The notes under the pieces were generated by a model. The model was not told where the DNA came from and ran no database searches. It was given only the letters and a program-made list of their open reading frames with translations. Source: Rhizobium metallidurans (GTDB taxonomy: Bacteria; Pseudomonadota; Alphaproteobacteria; Rhizobiales; Rhizobiaceae). Taken from it: a stretch of DNA of 64,000 nucleotides. Location of the stretch: the NCBI RefSeq assembly GCF_014196505.1, contig NZ_JACIDW010000002.1, forward strand, positions 124,001 to 188,000, in the 5' to 3' direction. Below are positions 54,411 through 62,825 of this stretch, one piece after another (positions within the stretch are counted from its first letter, which is position 1; every line of letters starts with the position of its first letter). Both the position numbers and the translations under genes were made by a program.

Positions 54411-54926
54411 ATGAAGCCACCCGCACCCGAAACCTTCGAGGGCCAGATCCTGGCCCTCCTCCCGTCGCTCAGGCGCTACTCCCGCAGCCTGACCCGCTCC
54501 GACAGCGATGGCGAGGACCTGCTGCAGGACTGCGTCGAAAAGGTGCTCGCCCGCCGCGCGCAGTGGCGCGGGCTGAACCTGCGCGGCTGGGTGCTGACGA
54601 TCATGACCAATCTTTACCGAAACCAGCGCCGCACCGTCGCGCGCCGTGACCTGGTCGATATAGACGGCGCCGTGGACGTGGCCGCGCCCGAGACATCGAC
54701 CGACCCGCTCGAGCGCTCCCGCCTGGAAGACGCGCTGAACGGCCTGTCGGAAGATCACCGCGCCGTGCTGATGCTCGTCGTCATCGAGGGCTACACCTAC
54801 CAGGAAGTGGCTGGAATGCTCGACATACCCTCGGGCACCGTCATGTCGCGCCTCTCCCGCGCCCGACAGCAACTGGCCGAACACATGAAATCAGACAACG
54901 TCATTACGCTCAGGAGACCGAAATGA
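54411..54926 (+). CDS. ECF-subfamily RNA polymerase sigma factor
   Basis: A 171-residue sigma factor with region 2 (LLPSLRRYSRSLTRSDSDGEDLLQDCVEKVL ... RGWVLTIMTNLYRNQRR) and region 4 (LSEDHRAVLMLVVIEGYTYQEVAGMLDIPSGTVMSRLSRARQQL). Controls an extracytoplasmic stress regulon with the anti-sigma factor, whose start overlaps its stop by four bases (ATGA). The gene lies 21 bases after the secreted-protein gene. Confidence 0.93.
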   Translation: MKPPAPETFEGQILALLPSLRRYSRSLTRSDSDGEDLLQDCVEKVLARRAQWRGLNLRGWVLTIMTNLYRNQRRTVARRDLVDIDGAVDVAAPETSTDPLERSRLEDALNGLSEDHRAVLMLVVIEGYTYQEVAGMLDIPSGTVMSRLSRARQQLAEHMKSDNVITLRRPK

Positions 54927-55717
54927 GCGCCGCCGACCACCCCGTGACCGAAGCGGACCTCCACGCCTACACCGACGGCCTCCTGCCGGAACCCGACCGC
55001 CCGCGCATCGAGGCATGGCTGCGCGACAACCCCGACGATGCCGCGAAAATCGCCGATTGGCAGGCGCAGAACGCCGGCATCAAGGCGATGTTCTCGGGCT
55101 ACGATAAAGGCAGGCCCGGCGATGCCGACATGATCGGCGATAGGGTCGGCGGATCACCCGCGCTTTCGCCCTGGTCGAGGCGTCTCGGCGCGGTCGCGGC
55201 AGCCATCGTCGTCTTCGCGGCCGGCACGCTCGCCGGCCATTACGGCCCCGCTTTGTTCGAACGCCCCCCATTGCAGCTGACGGCCCAGGAAACCTTTCCC
55301 AAGGAGGCGCGGAACGCCTTCCTGGTCTATGCCAGCGAAGTCCGCCATCCCGTCGAGGTCTTCGCCAACGAGGAAGCGCACCTCGCCACCTGGCTCGGCA
55401 AGCGGCTGGCGATCGAAAACCTCAAGGTGCCCGATCTGAAAAGCCTGAACTACAATCTGGTCGGCGGCCGCCTGCTGCCTGTCGATGGCAAGCCGGGCGC
55501 GATGTTCATGTACGAGAACCAGGCCGGCGAACGCCTCACCGTGCTGGTCGGCCGCAACGCCTCCAACAGAACGACGAGCTTCCGCTTCGCCTCGTCAGAT
55601 AATGTCGAGACCTTCTACTGGATCGACGGCGAACTCGGCTACGCCGTCACCGGCGAGATCTCGCGCGAGGAGTTGAGAAAGGTCGCCGAGGAGTGCTATC
55701 GCCAGTTTCCGTCGTGA
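54923..55717 (+). CDS. membrane anti-sigma factor
   Basis: A 264-residue protein: cytoplasmic anti-sigma domain of about 90 residues (EADLHAYTDGLLPEPDRPRIEAWLRDNPDDAAKIADWQAQN), one membrane helix (about 90-110), and a periplasmic domain. It lacks the HxxxCxxC zinc-binding motif of ZAS proteins. The overlap with the sigma gene and the arrangement are typical of anti-sigma factors that hold an ECF sigma at the membrane until a periplasmic signal. The periplasmic signal is unknown. Confidence 0.88.
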   Translation: MSAADHPVTEADLHAYTDGLLPEPDRPRIEAWLRDNPDDAAKIADWQAQNAGIKAMFSGYDKGRPGDADMIGDRVGGSPALSPWSRRLGAVAAAIVVFAAGTLAGHYGPALFERPPLQLTAQETFPKEARNAFLVYASEVRHPVEVFANEEAHLATWLGKRLAIENLKVPDLKSLNYNLVGGRLLPVDGKPGAMFMYENQAGERLTVLVGRNASNRTTSFRFASSDNVETFYWIDGELGYAVTGEISREELRKVAEECYRQFPS

Positions 55718-55741
55718 TGTCACCGCAAGGGGACGAAGGCG

Positions 55742-56113
55742 TCAGCGCTGCGGATCATTATCGAGGGTGATCGGCTTGCCATGCGGCGTCGCCTCCGCCG
55801 CCCGCTGCCAACTCCGCTGCAAAGCCGCGATCGTCGCGGCATCGGCAACACCGCGATCGACGAGAATCGAGGACAGCGCCGCCACCCAGCAATCGAAATA
55901 ATCGCTGCCATCATCCGCCCGGCCGGGCTTGTGCAGCTCACCGGACAATGCCTCGGCCCACTCGGTCCATGAAAACAGCCCGCGCTCGTGCAGATGCACC
56001 GTCATCGCAAACGCCTCCGCCGCCCACGGCTCCGGAAACACCGGCTCGCCATCCCGGGAGCGTGGCAGCTGCGGTGACTGGGCAAGCGGCGAGCGCGTAT
56101 CACACTGGCTCAA
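55742..56113 (-). CDS. nitrile hydratase accessory protein
   Basis: A protein of about 123 residues of the nitrile hydratase accessory (activator) family: PVFPEPWAAEAFAMTVHLHERGLFSWTEWAEALSGEL and DYFDCWVAALSSILVDRGV are conserved in that family, which helps deliver cobalt or subunits. A TTG at 56113 has GGGAGAG upstream and is preferred over ATG at 56131 or 56170. It is the last gene of the nitrile hydratase operon, downstream of a separate 54-residue gene. Confidence 0.8.
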   Translation of the reverse strand: MSQCDTRSPLAQSPQLPRSRDGEPVFPEPWAAEAFAMTVHLHERGLFSWTEWAEALSGELHKPGRADDGSDYFDCWVAALSSILVDRGVADAATIAALQRSWQRAAEATPHGKPITLDNDPQR

Positions 56114-56166
56114 GATAGCTCTCCCAGGCATCGGGTGAAGAGATGGTCGCCAGATTAGTGCACCGC

Positions 56167-56331
56167 TCACTTTGCAAGATGCTCGATAATGACAGCGTCT
56201 TCTTCAAGCAGATAATCCATAAACGCGTCGAGATCTAACGGGACAGGCTTAATCTCAACCGTGCACTTGGCCGCATCGTTCCTGCGCGCGGATTTTTCAT
56301 TAGTATCCATTATGACGCTCTTTTTGGTCAT
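56167..56331 (-). CDS. 54-residue protein of unknown function inside the nitrile hydratase operon
   Basis: MTKKSVIMDTNEKSARRND... CTVEIKPVPLDLDAFMDYLLEEDAVIIEHLAK. A basic start and an acidic C-terminal half with a hydrophobic beta-strand/helix pattern (DAVIIEHL). It lies between the beta-subunit gene and the accessory gene. There is no ribosome site; a housekeeping-type promoter ends eight bases before the ATG, so translation is likely leaderless. Base composition is lower in GC than its neighbours. No family is recognised; short regulatory or antitoxin-like protein is possible. Confidence 0.55.
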   Translation of the reverse strand: MTKKSVIMDTNEKSARRNDAAKCTVEIKPVPLDLDAFMDYLLEEDAVIIEHLAK

Positions 56332-56338
56332 GTTCGCG

Positions 56339-56366
56339 AGTATAGCGACCGTCTGTCGCTTGTCAA
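56339..56366 (-). promoter_or_regulatory. sigma-70 promoter with embedded operator for the 54-residue gene
   Basis: TTGACA (56361-56366) and TATACT (56339-56344) on the minus strand, 16 bases apart. The dyad GCGAC-CGTCT-GTCGC (56345-56359) fills the spacer. The expected start of transcription falls at or next to the ATG at 56331. Confidence 0.6.
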
Positions 56367-56446
56367 AAAGACGTAAATCACCGCTACAATGGTCGCCAGA
56401 GGTTTACCCGTCCCAGCGATTTATCATTGCGCCGAGTTCAACTAAC

Positions 56447-57112
56447 TCAGCCGCCGGCCGGAACCAGATACGATTCCCAGGCATCGATCGACACCGTCAG
56501 CGACGTATCCGCCCCCTCGCCCCAGATCTCGCCGCCGTCGAAGACGACGGTATAGACCCATTGCGGATTCTCGCCCTTGCCATGCGCGTTATCGTCGGGG
56601 AACACGAAGGAGCCCTGAACCGCCTCGATGACGCCGACCTTGGCGCGCGCGTAACGCGGCAGCCGCGTATGCGTCGTCGGATTGAAGTTCCGCGTTTTGA
56701 CCCGGTCGCCGATGGCGAACCGCGCCGGTTGATCCAGCGGCCGATCGCAAGGACCGCCCTTGGCAAGAACACCCTCGACCATATCGGCCTTCAGCACCCG
56801 CTTAGGCGCGGCGCCGTCGAATTGCCTGTGGCCGCTTTCGATCTCCGCGGCGCTGGTAAAACCGTGTCGCTCAAGCAGCACCTCCAGCGCCCGCGTCCAG
56901 ATCTCGTAATAGCTGGCGGAGAGATAGCTGGCCGGCGGAATGTTCTCTCGCGCATGCCGGCTCTCGTCGATATTCCACGCGCCGAAGGCGCCGCAGGAGA
57001 GCGTCAGGCCCAACGCCCGCTTCTCCCACTCCGCATGAAAATAGGGCTCGTCCTTCTCGGGCGCGACGGCGCCGAAGCCCATCTGTCCGCCGAGATCGTG
57101 CGGCCCGTTCAT
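56447..57112 (-). CDS. nthB: nitrile hydratase beta subunit
   Basis: A 221-residue subunit: [16 protein letters not shown] is the invariant family start (MNGIHDTGG in many). [17 protein letters not shown] and the C-terminal SH3-like barrel ([43 protein letters not shown] ... [17 protein letters not shown]) are clear. It overlaps the alpha-subunit gene by ATGA, so the two are translationally coupled. With alpha it hydrates nitriles to amides. Order alpha-beta is the usual one for cobalt enzymes in rhizobia. Confidence 0.93.
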   Translation of the reverse strand: MNGPHDLGGQMGFGAVAPEKDEPYFHAEWEKRALGLTLSCGAFGAWNIDESRHARENIPPASYLSASYYEIWTRALEVLLERHGFTSAAEIESGHRQFDGAAPKRVLKADMVEGVLAKGGPCDRPLDQPARFAIGDRVKTRNFNPTTHTRLPRYARAKVGVIEAVQGSFVFPDDNAHGKGENPQWVYTVVFDGGEIWGEGADTSLTVSIDAWESYLVPAGG

Positions 57113-57774
57113 GCCGCTGATCCCGGTGCCGCGGCGAGGCCGGCGCCGATCATCGCGTCGCGGCTGACGAGATCGGCCAGCTGCTCCTCGTTCAAGCCCT
57201 CGGTGCCCTCGGGCCGCCGCGGAATGACGAGATAGCGCAGTTCCGCCGTCGAATCCCAGACACGGATCTTCTGCCCCTCGGGCAGGCTCACGCCAAATTC
57301 GGCAAGCACCCCGCGCGGATCGATCACCGCCCGCGAGCGATAGGCCGGCGCCTTGTACCAGACGGGCGGCAGTCCCAGCACCGACCACGGATAGCAGGAG
57401 CACAGGGTGCAGACGACGAGATTGTGAGTCTCCTCGGTGTTGAACACCGCGCGCATGTGCTCGCCCTGCCGTCCGGTATAGCCGAGGCTGGCGATCGCGG
57501 CCGTCGCGTCGCGCTTCAGCCATTCGGCGAAATCGGGATCGCTCCAGGCCCTGGCAACGACCCGGGCGCCATTCCTGGGCCCGACCTTGGTCTGGTAGGT
57601 GTCGACGATGGCGTCGATCGCGGCGGGATCGATCAGCCCCTTCTCCGTCAGCACCGTCTCCAGCGCCTTCACGCGGGCCTGCATGTCGGAATAGTGGTTG
57701 TCGTGGTGGTGGTCATGCCCATGCCCATGATCATGATCATGGTGGTCGTCGTGATGTTCGTGGTCGTCGTGCAA
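57109..57774 (-). CDS. nthA: nitrile hydratase alpha subunit, cobalt type, His-rich N-terminus
   Basis: A 221-residue catalytic subunit. The metal-binding loop is V-C122-T-L-C125-S-C127-Y-P-W, the Thr-containing form found in Co(III) enzymes (iron enzymes have Ser). A TTG start at 57774 has GGAGG eight bases upstream and gives a His/Asp-rich tail: residues 2-27 are nearly all His, Asp, Gly or Asn. This tail is not needed by the fold and could hold cobalt, in place of or in addition to an accessory chaperone. Stop overlaps the beta start by ATGA. Confidence 0.9.
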   Translation of the reverse strand: MHDDHEHHDDHHDHDHGHGHDHHHDNHYSDMQARVKALETVLTEKGLIDPAAIDAIVDTYQTKVGPRNGARVVARAWSDPDFAEWLKRDATAAIASLGYTGRQGEHMRAVFNTEETHNLVVCTLCSCYPWSVLGLPPVWYKAPAYRSRAVIDPRGVLAEFGVSLPEGQKIRVWDSTAELRYLVIPRRPEGTEGLNEEQLADLVSRDAMIGAGLAAAPGSAA

Positions 57775-57852
57775 GAGACTATCCTCCGCCAGTGTCCCGA
57801 TATCCTTAGGCACTCGCGCGGCGCACGCCAAGCCCCGACCAACGCGTTCTGC

Positions 57853-58446
57853 CTATTTCAGCATCGGCCACAGGCTGAGCACCAGAAGCACCGCCATGGT
57901 GATGTTGAACCACTTCAACCGCACCGGATCAGAGAGCCAGTCACGCAAAGCAGAACCGAAGCCGGCCCAGGTGGACACGCTCGGTACGTTGACGAGGGCA
58001 AAGGCCAGACCGACGATCAGCACGCTGACGAAGTAGATATCCTGGATCGTATAGGTCGCCATCGCCGTCACCGCCATGACCCAGGCCTTCGGATTGACCC
58101 ACTGGAACGCCGCCGCCGAGAGGAAGGACATCGGCTTCACCGCATCCTTGCCTTCGCTGAGCGACCGCGAGGTCGCGATCTTCCAGGCGATCCAGACAAG
58201 ATAGGCGCCGCCCGCGAATTTCAACGCGATATAAACCGCCGGCACGGTATGCAGCACCGCGCCAAGCCCGAGCCCGACGCCGATCAACAGCGAAAAGAAC
58301 CCGGCGCCGATACCCATCATGTGCGGGATCGTCCGGCGAAAGCCGAAATTCACGCCCGAGGTGAACAGCATCATGTTGTTCGGCCCCGGCGTGATCGACG
58401 TAGTGAAGGCAAACAGAAGCAGTGCCAGAAACGTATCGAGCGGCAT
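57853..58446 (-). CDS. LysE/RhtB-type amino-acid exporter
   Basis: A 197-residue, six-helix exporter of the LysE/RhtB family: TSITPGPNNMMLFTSGVNFGFRRTIPHMMGIGAG is the hallmark first loop. Exports amino acids or amino-acid-like compounds (Lys, Arg, homoserine, Thr, Leu in relatives). An unusually long perfect inverted repeat lies 43 bases upstream of its start; a close copy is found between the aminotransferase and ilvE genes at 37558-37578. Confidence 0.92.
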   Translation of the reverse strand: MPLDTFLALLLFAFTTSITPGPNNMMLFTSGVNFGFRRTIPHMMGIGAGFFSLLIGVGLGLGAVLHTVPAVYIALKFAGGAYLVWIAWKIATSRSLSEGKDAVKPMSFLSAAAFQWVNPKAWVMAVTAMATYTIQDIYFVSVLIVGLAFALVNVPSVSTWAGFGSALRDWLSDPVRLKWFNITMAVLLVLSLWPMLK

Positions 58447-58488
58447 GGGGGTAACCTCCGCGGCCCGCGATCATCGCCCAGGCCTTGT

Positions 58489-58519
58489 TAATTTAGGTCA
58501 GCATAATTGACCTAAATTA
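58489..58519. promoter_or_regulatory. long palindromic operator upstream of the LysE exporter
   Basis: Perfect 12-base arms TAATTTAGGTCA / TGACCTAAATTA with a seven-base centre GCATAAT, between the lysE-type gene and the aldo/keto reductase gene (121 bases before its start). The core TAGGTCA-N6-TTGACCTA (58494-58514) recurs at 37558-37578. Confidence 0.75.
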
Positions 58520-58640
58520 GAGTTTCCAGCCATCTATTGTCATGGTGACAGGATTGGAGCGGTTGAATTCGGGATGCGTGTCATATGTCATCCATCATCG
58601 ATGATGTAGACCACACACCGCCAACATAACGAGGCCGACC

Positions 58641-59489
58641 ATGCAAGACGATCCGATCCCAACGCTGACCATGCGCGACGGCAAGGAAGTGCCGGTGCTC
58701 GGCCAGGGCACCTGGAACATGGGCGAGAAAGCCTCCGAGGCCAAGCGCGAGATCGAGAGCCTGCGCGCCGGTCTAGATCTTGGCATGACGCTGATCGACA
58801 CCGCCGAGATGTATGCCGAAGGCGGCGCCGAGACGATCGTCGGCGAGGCGATCCGTGGACGCCGCGACGAGGTCTATCTGGTCAGCAAGGTCTATCCCTG
58901 GAATGCCAGCCGCAAGGGCACGATCGAGGCCTGCGAAAACAGCCTGTCGCGCATGGGCACCGACCGCATCGAACTCTACCTCCTGCACTGGCGCGGCAGC
59001 CATCCGCTGGCGGAAACCGTCGAGGCTTTCGAGACGCTGAAGGCTCAGGGCAAGATCGGCCAATGGGGCGTCTCCAACTTCGATACTGACGACATGGAGG
59101 AACTGCTCAGCGTTCCCGCGGGCAACAATGTCGCCGCCAACCAGGTGCTCTACAATCTCGGAAGGCGCGGCATCGAGTTCGATCTCCTGCCGTGGTGCCA
59201 GGAGCGCAACATTCCCGTCATGGCCTACTCGCCGATCGAGCAGGGCCGCATCATCCACCACCCCGAGATCATACGCATCGCCAAGGCCAACCAGGCGACG
59301 CCGGCGCAGCTGGCGCTGGCCTTCCTCTTGGAGCGTGACGGCGTGATCGCCATCCCCAAGACGTCGAATGCCGCCCGCGTCACTGAGAACCGCGACGCCG
59401 TCTCCCTCGACCTCAGCGACGAGGACCTGGCCGCCCTCGACGCCGCCTTCCCGCCTCCGTCCAGAAAAAAGCCGCTGGAGATGCTCTGA
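58641..59489 (+). CDS. aldo/keto reductase
   Basis: A 282-residue NADPH-dependent enzyme. Catalytic signature [45 protein letters not shown] and [19 protein letters not shown] identify it, closest in pattern to YeaE/2,5-diketogluconate-reductase-like proteins that reduce methylglyoxal. A terminator overlaps its stop codon. Divergent from lysE, sharing the long palindrome region. Confidence 0.9.
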   Translation: MQDDPIPTLTMRDGKEVPVLGQGTWNMGEKASEAKREIESLRAGLDLGMTLIDTAEMYAEGGAETIVGEAIRGRRDEVYLVSKVYPWNASRKGTIEACENSLSRMGTDRIELYLLHWRGSHPLAETVEAFETLKAQGKIGQWGVSNFDTDDMEELLSVPAGNNVAANQVLYNLGRRGIEFDLLPWCQERNIPVMAYSPIEQGRIIHHPEIIRIAKANQATPAQLALAFLLERDGVIAIPKTSNAARVTENRDAVSLDLSDEDLAALDAAFPPPSRKKPLEML

Positions 59490-59500
59490 CCTCCAGCGGC
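59465..59500 (-). terminator. intrinsic terminator of the ilvB-vapBC-ilvN operon
   Basis: GCCGCTGGAG / CTCCAGCGGC arms (59471-59480 and 59491-59500). On the minus strand the stem is followed by six T residues, a strong signal 30 bases after the ilvN stop. It overlaps the aldo/keto reductase stop on the other strand. Confidence 0.9.
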
Positions 59501-59529
59501 TTCCTATCCAACGGACTGTGTGTCGGACC

Positions 59530-60102
59530 TTACATCCCCTGCGGTCCACGGTTCATCGCCGCGATTCCGGTGCGGCAGACCTCGATCAAGCCAAGCGGCT
59601 TCACGATGGCCACGAACTGGTCGATCTTCGAGGACTTGCCGGTGAGTTCGAGGATGAAGTGCTCGACGGTCGCATCGACGACCTTGGCGTGAAAGGCATC
59701 GGCCAGACGCAGCGTCTCGGCGCGCGTTTCGCCATCGCCGGCCACCTTGATCAGCGCCACCTCGCGCTCGATCGGCCGCTCCTGCCCAAGCTCGCGCGCG
59801 CGCACCGTCAGATCGACAACGCGGTGCACGGGAATGATGCGCTCCAGCTGCGCCTTGATCTGCTCCAGCACCTGCGGCGTCCCGCGCGTCACGATGGTGA
59901 TGCGCGACAGATGCGCCTGGTGTTCGGTCTCCGACACCGTCAGGCTCTCGATGTTATAGCCGCGGCCGGAAAACAGACCGATGACGCGGGCAAGCACGCC
60001 CGGCTCGTTGTCGACGAGAACCGAAAGCGTGTGGTTCTCGATGGCAGCCGTTTCCGGCGAAATGAAGTAGGCGGAGCCCGTCGGCTGTAAGTGTGCGTTC
60101 AT
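59530..60102 (-). CDS. ilvN: acetolactate synthase small (regulatory) subunit
   Basis: A 190-residue regulatory subunit binding valine. An ACT domain begins at NHTLSVLVDNEPGVLARVIGLFSGRGYNIESLTVSETE; a C-terminal ALS_ss_C domain follows. Stimulates and gives feedback control to the large subunit IlvB. It is separated from ilvB by a vapBC-type toxin-antitoxin pair on the same strand; GAGGAAACGG lies before the ATG. Confidence 0.95.
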   Translation of the reverse strand: MNAHLQPTGSAYFISPETAAIENHTLSVLVDNEPGVLARVIGLFSGRGYNIESLTVSETEHQAHLSRITIVTRGTPQVLEQIKAQLERIIPVHRVVDLTVRARELGQERPIEREVALIKVAGDGETRAETLRLADAFHAKVVDATVEHFILELTGKSSKIDQFVAIVKPLGLIEVCRTGIAAMNRGPQGM

Positions 60103-60128
60103 GTCTTGGTCCGTTTCCTCAGATTATG

Positions 60129-60515
60129 TCAGGACGCCAGCTCGACGCTGACGGAATTCATGTGTTTTTGAGCAAGCTTGACGAGGTTGCGATCGAAGGT
60201 GATGAAGGTGGAAATGTGAAAAGCATCGGCAAAATCGATGCCGTTCGAAAATGCTTCCAGCGTCCGTATGACCCTTTCCCGCTCGGCAAAGATGAAGTTT
60301 TCGGAAAGAAGCATCGCCTGGAACAGTGCGATGATCCTTGGACGGCCGAAGCTGTAGCGGCTACGCAGCACCCACTCCGTCTCCAGAAGAACGGTCGACA
60401 ACACCACAAGTCGATATCTGGTGATGATATCGGATGCAGTTGCCCACTGCTCGTCATCGTCCTGGGCAAAGAGTCGAACGAGGATGTTGGTATCAACCGT
60501 CCTTGTCGTCTTCAT
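60129..60515 (-). CDS. vapC: VapC-type PIN-domain toxin
   Basis: A 128-residue PIN-domain RNase. Acidic active-site residues: Asp8 in VDTNILVRLF, Glu in LETEWVLRS, Asp in GIDFADAFH and Asp in FDRNL. VapC toxins cut tRNA or rRNA loops. It overlaps the antitoxin gene by 23 bases (start 60515; an ATG at 60527 is also in frame), the layout of a type II TA pair. The PIN motif set is intact, so it is likely active. Location between ilvB and ilvN is unusual. Confidence 0.88.
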   Translation of the reverse strand: MKTTRTVDTNILVRLFAQDDDEQWATASDIITRYRLVVLSTVLLETEWVLRSRYSFGRPRIIALFQAMLLSENFIFAERERVIRTLEAFSNGIDFADAFHISTFITFDRNLVKLAQKHMNSVSVELAS

Positions 60516-60831
60516 CCTTGTCCTCACCTGCCCATTGTCGCACGAGCCGCTCCCAGTCCTCGATTGCGGCCTGATTAATCGCCTCGTGCATCATCTCATC
60601 CGTGATCGGTGGACCTTCGTATTTCGGAAAGCTTCTAATAAACGCCAGAAACTCGTCTGCGCTGAGCTTGTGGTCCTCATCTGTTGGATGAAGCGGCGCT
60701 ACCAGTTCCAGAAATATCCTCTGGCCGTCATCAATGACCTCGAATTCGGCACCGGCCTTGAAGCCATGCGCATCTCGCATCGCCTTCGGCAACTCTACAG
60801 TACCGGCATCCGACATCTTCACTCTGGCCAT
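60493..60831 (-). CDS. vapB: VapB-type antitoxin (AbrB/SpoVT fold)
   Basis: A 112-residue antitoxin. N-terminal swapped-hairpin AbrB domain (MARVKMSDAGTVELPKAMRDAHGFKAGAEFEVIDDGQRIFLEL, residues 1-45) binds DNA; the C-terminal part (ADEFLAFIRSFPKYEGPPITDEMMHEAINQAA) should wrap the toxin. GAGGAG lies eight bases before the ATG. Starts 56 bases after the ilvB stop. The full pair probably shares the ilv transcript. Confidence 0.88.
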   Translation of the reverse strand: MARVKMSDAGTVELPKAMRDAHGFKAGAEFEVIDDGQRIFLELVAPLHPTDEDHKLSADEFLAFIRSFPKYEGPPITDEMMHEAINQAAIEDWERLVRQWAGEDKDEDDKDG

Positions 60832-60887
60832 GGCACCTGCTCCTCAAGGAAGGGACGCGATCAATCTAGCGCGTCCCCTCGCTTCGA

Positions 60888-62681
60888 TCAAACCAGCTGG
60901 CGGCCCTTGGCGTCGATGGCGTTGGCGACGGCCTCGTCGGTGGCCTCATCCGGCAAAAGCATCTCGTTATGTGCCTTGCCCGATGGGATCATCGGGAAGC
61001 AGTTGGCGAGATTGGCGACGCGGCAATCGAAGATGACGGGCTTCTTGACGTCGATCATCTCCTGGATGGTTGCGTCGAGATCGCCGGGCTTTTCGCAGCG
61101 CAGGCCGACGGCGCCGTAGGCTTCGGCCAGCTTGACGAAATCGGGCATCGCCTCGGTATAGGAGTTCGACAGGCGGTTGCCGTGCAACAGCTGCTGCCAC
61201 TGGCGCACCATGCCCATGTACTGGTTGTTCATGATGAAGATCTTGATCGGCGCCTCGTACTGGATCGCCGCCGACATTTCCTGGATGCACATCTGGATCG
61301 AGGCATCGCCGGCGATGTCGATGACGAGGCTCTCCGGATGCGCGATCTGCACGCCGAGTGCCGCCGGCAGGCCGTAGCCCATCGTTCCCAGGCCACCCGA
61401 TGTCATCCAGCGGTTCGGCTTCTCGAAGCCGTAGAACTGCGCCGCCCACATCTGGTGCTGGCCGACTTCGGTCGTGATGAAGGTGTCGCGATCCTTGGTC
61501 AGCGCATAGAGGCGCTCCAGCGCGTATTGCGGCATGATCACATCGTTGCTGTGCGTATAGGCAAACGAGTTGCGCGCGCGCCAGCGGGTGATATCGGCCC
61601 ACCAGTCGGCGATCTGGCTCTTCTCCGGCTTCTTCGGCAGGGCACGCCACAGGCGAACCATGTCTTCCAGGATATTGCCGACATCGCCACGGATGGGAAC
61701 ATCGACGCGGACGTTCTTGTTGATCGACGACGGATCGATGTCGATGTGGATCTTCTTCGAGTTCGGCGAGAACGCGTTGAGACGGCCGGTAATACGGTCG
61801 TCGAAGCGGGCGCCGATGCAGACCATGACGTCGCAATCATGCATCGCCATGTTCGCCTCGTAGGAACCGTGCATGCCGAGCATCTTCAGCCAGTTCTTGC
61901 CGGATGCCGGATAGGCGCCGAGGCCCATCAGCGTCGAGGTGATCGGGAAATCGGTGAGCTCGACCAGATCGCGCAGCAGCTTGGAAGCTTCCGGCCCGGA
62001 GTTGATGACGCCGCCGCCGGAATAGATGATCGGACGACGCGCCTTCGACATCAATTCGATCGCCGCATGGATCTGGTTGAGATCGCCCTGGACCTTGGGC
62101 TGGTAGCTCTTCTGGATCGCATGCGCCGCCGGCGGCGTGTAGGTGCCGGTGGCGAACTGGACGTCCTTCGGAATATCGACCAGAACCGGACCCGGACGGC
62201 CCGACTGCGCGATGCGGAAGGCCTCATGGATGATCGCCGCCAGATCGTTGACGTCCTTGACCAGCCAGTTGTGCTTGGTGCAGGGGCGCGTGATGCCGAC
62301 CGTGTCGGCCTCCTGGAAGGCATCGGAGCCGATCAGCGAGGTCGGAACCTGGCCGGAAAGGCAGACGAGCGGGATCGAATCCATCAGCGCGTCCTGCAGC
62401 GGCGTGACCGCATTGGTGGCGCCGGGGCCTGACGTGACGAGCATGACGCCGACCTTGCCGGTGGAGCGGGCATAGCCTTCGGCCGCGTGACCGGCGCCCT
62501 GCTCGTGGCGAACGAGGATGTGCTTGATCTCGTCCTGCTGGAAGATTTCGTCGTAGATCGGAAGCACGGCGCCGCCGGGATAGCCGAACAGGTGTTCGAC
62601 ACCATTGTCCTTGAGCGCGCGGATTACGATTTCCGCGCCTGTCATCCTGTTATCGTCCGTCTGAGTGTCCGTGCCCGTCAT
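60888..62681 (-). CDS. ilvB: acetolactate synthase large subunit
   Basis: A 597-residue thiamine-diphosphate- and FAD-dependent enzyme making 2-acetolactate or 2-aceto-2-hydroxybutyrate. ThDP Glu in the N-terminal GGAVLPIYDEIF..RHEQGAGHAAEGYAR region, the FAD-binding MLGMHGS and the ThDP/Mg motif GDASIQMCIQEM...NNQYMGMV are clear. The start MTGTDTQTD is used. It is preceded by a leader peptide and attenuator and followed by vapBC and ilvN. Confidence 0.96.
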   Translation of the reverse strand: MTGTDTQTDDNRMTGAEIVIRALKDNGVEHLFGYPGGAVLPIYDEIFQQDEIKHILVRHEQGAGHAAEGYARSTGKVGVMLVTSGPGATNAVTPLQDALMDSIPLVCLSGQVPTSLIGSDAFQEADTVGITRPCTKHNWLVKDVNDLAAIIHEAFRIAQSGRPGPVLVDIPKDVQFATGTYTPPAAHAIQKSYQPKVQGDLNQIHAAIELMSKARRPIIYSGGGVINSGPEASKLLRDLVELTDFPITSTLMGLGAYPASGKNWLKMLGMHGSYEANMAMHDCDVMVCIGARFDDRITGRLNAFSPNSKKIHIDIDPSSINKNVRVDVPIRGDVGNILEDMVRLWRALPKKPEKSQIADWWADITRWRARNSFAYTHSNDVIMPQYALERLYALTKDRDTFITTEVGQHQMWAAQFYGFEKPNRWMTSGGLGTMGYGLPAALGVQIAHPESLVIDIAGDASIQMCIQEMSAAIQYEAPIKIFIMNNQYMGMVRQWQQLLHGNRLSNSYTEAMPDFVKLAEAYGAVGLRCEKPGDLDATIQEMIDVKKPVIFDCRVANLANCFPMIPSGKAHNEMLLPDEATDEAVANAIDAKGRQLV

Positions 62682-62745
62682 GTTTTTGTTCCATTTTGAC
62701 TGCTGGGATTTGAAGGTCTTGGCGGCGAGCCTGAATTTCAGGCAT

Positions 62746-62770
62746 AAAAAAAGGCCCCTTGGGGAGCCTC
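62746..62770 (-). terminator. attenuator terminator of the ilvB leader
   Basis: GAGGCTCCCC-AA-GGGGCC followed by seven T residues on the minus strand: a stem with a short bulge ending in a T-run, 64 bases before the ilvB ATG. Together with the leader peptide, the competing hairpin at 62778-62825 (nine-base arms GCGCATGGG / CCCATGCGC) and an inner hairpin (GGATGGT / ACCATCC) it makes a classical attenuator. Confidence 0.85.
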
Positions 62771-62777
62771 TTGTCTA

Positions 62778-62825
62778 GCGCATGGGTGGCTGTCGCCGGA
62801 TGGTTACACCATCCTGCCCATGCGC
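62778..62825 (-). promoter_or_regulatory. ilvL: antiterminator/pause hairpins of the ilv attenuator
   Basis: Nested hairpins overlapping the leader reading frame: outer arms GCGCATGGG / CCCATGCGC, inner arms GGATGGT / ACCATCC around TAC. Ribosome position on the leader codons would choose between these and the terminator stem. Confidence 0.8.
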
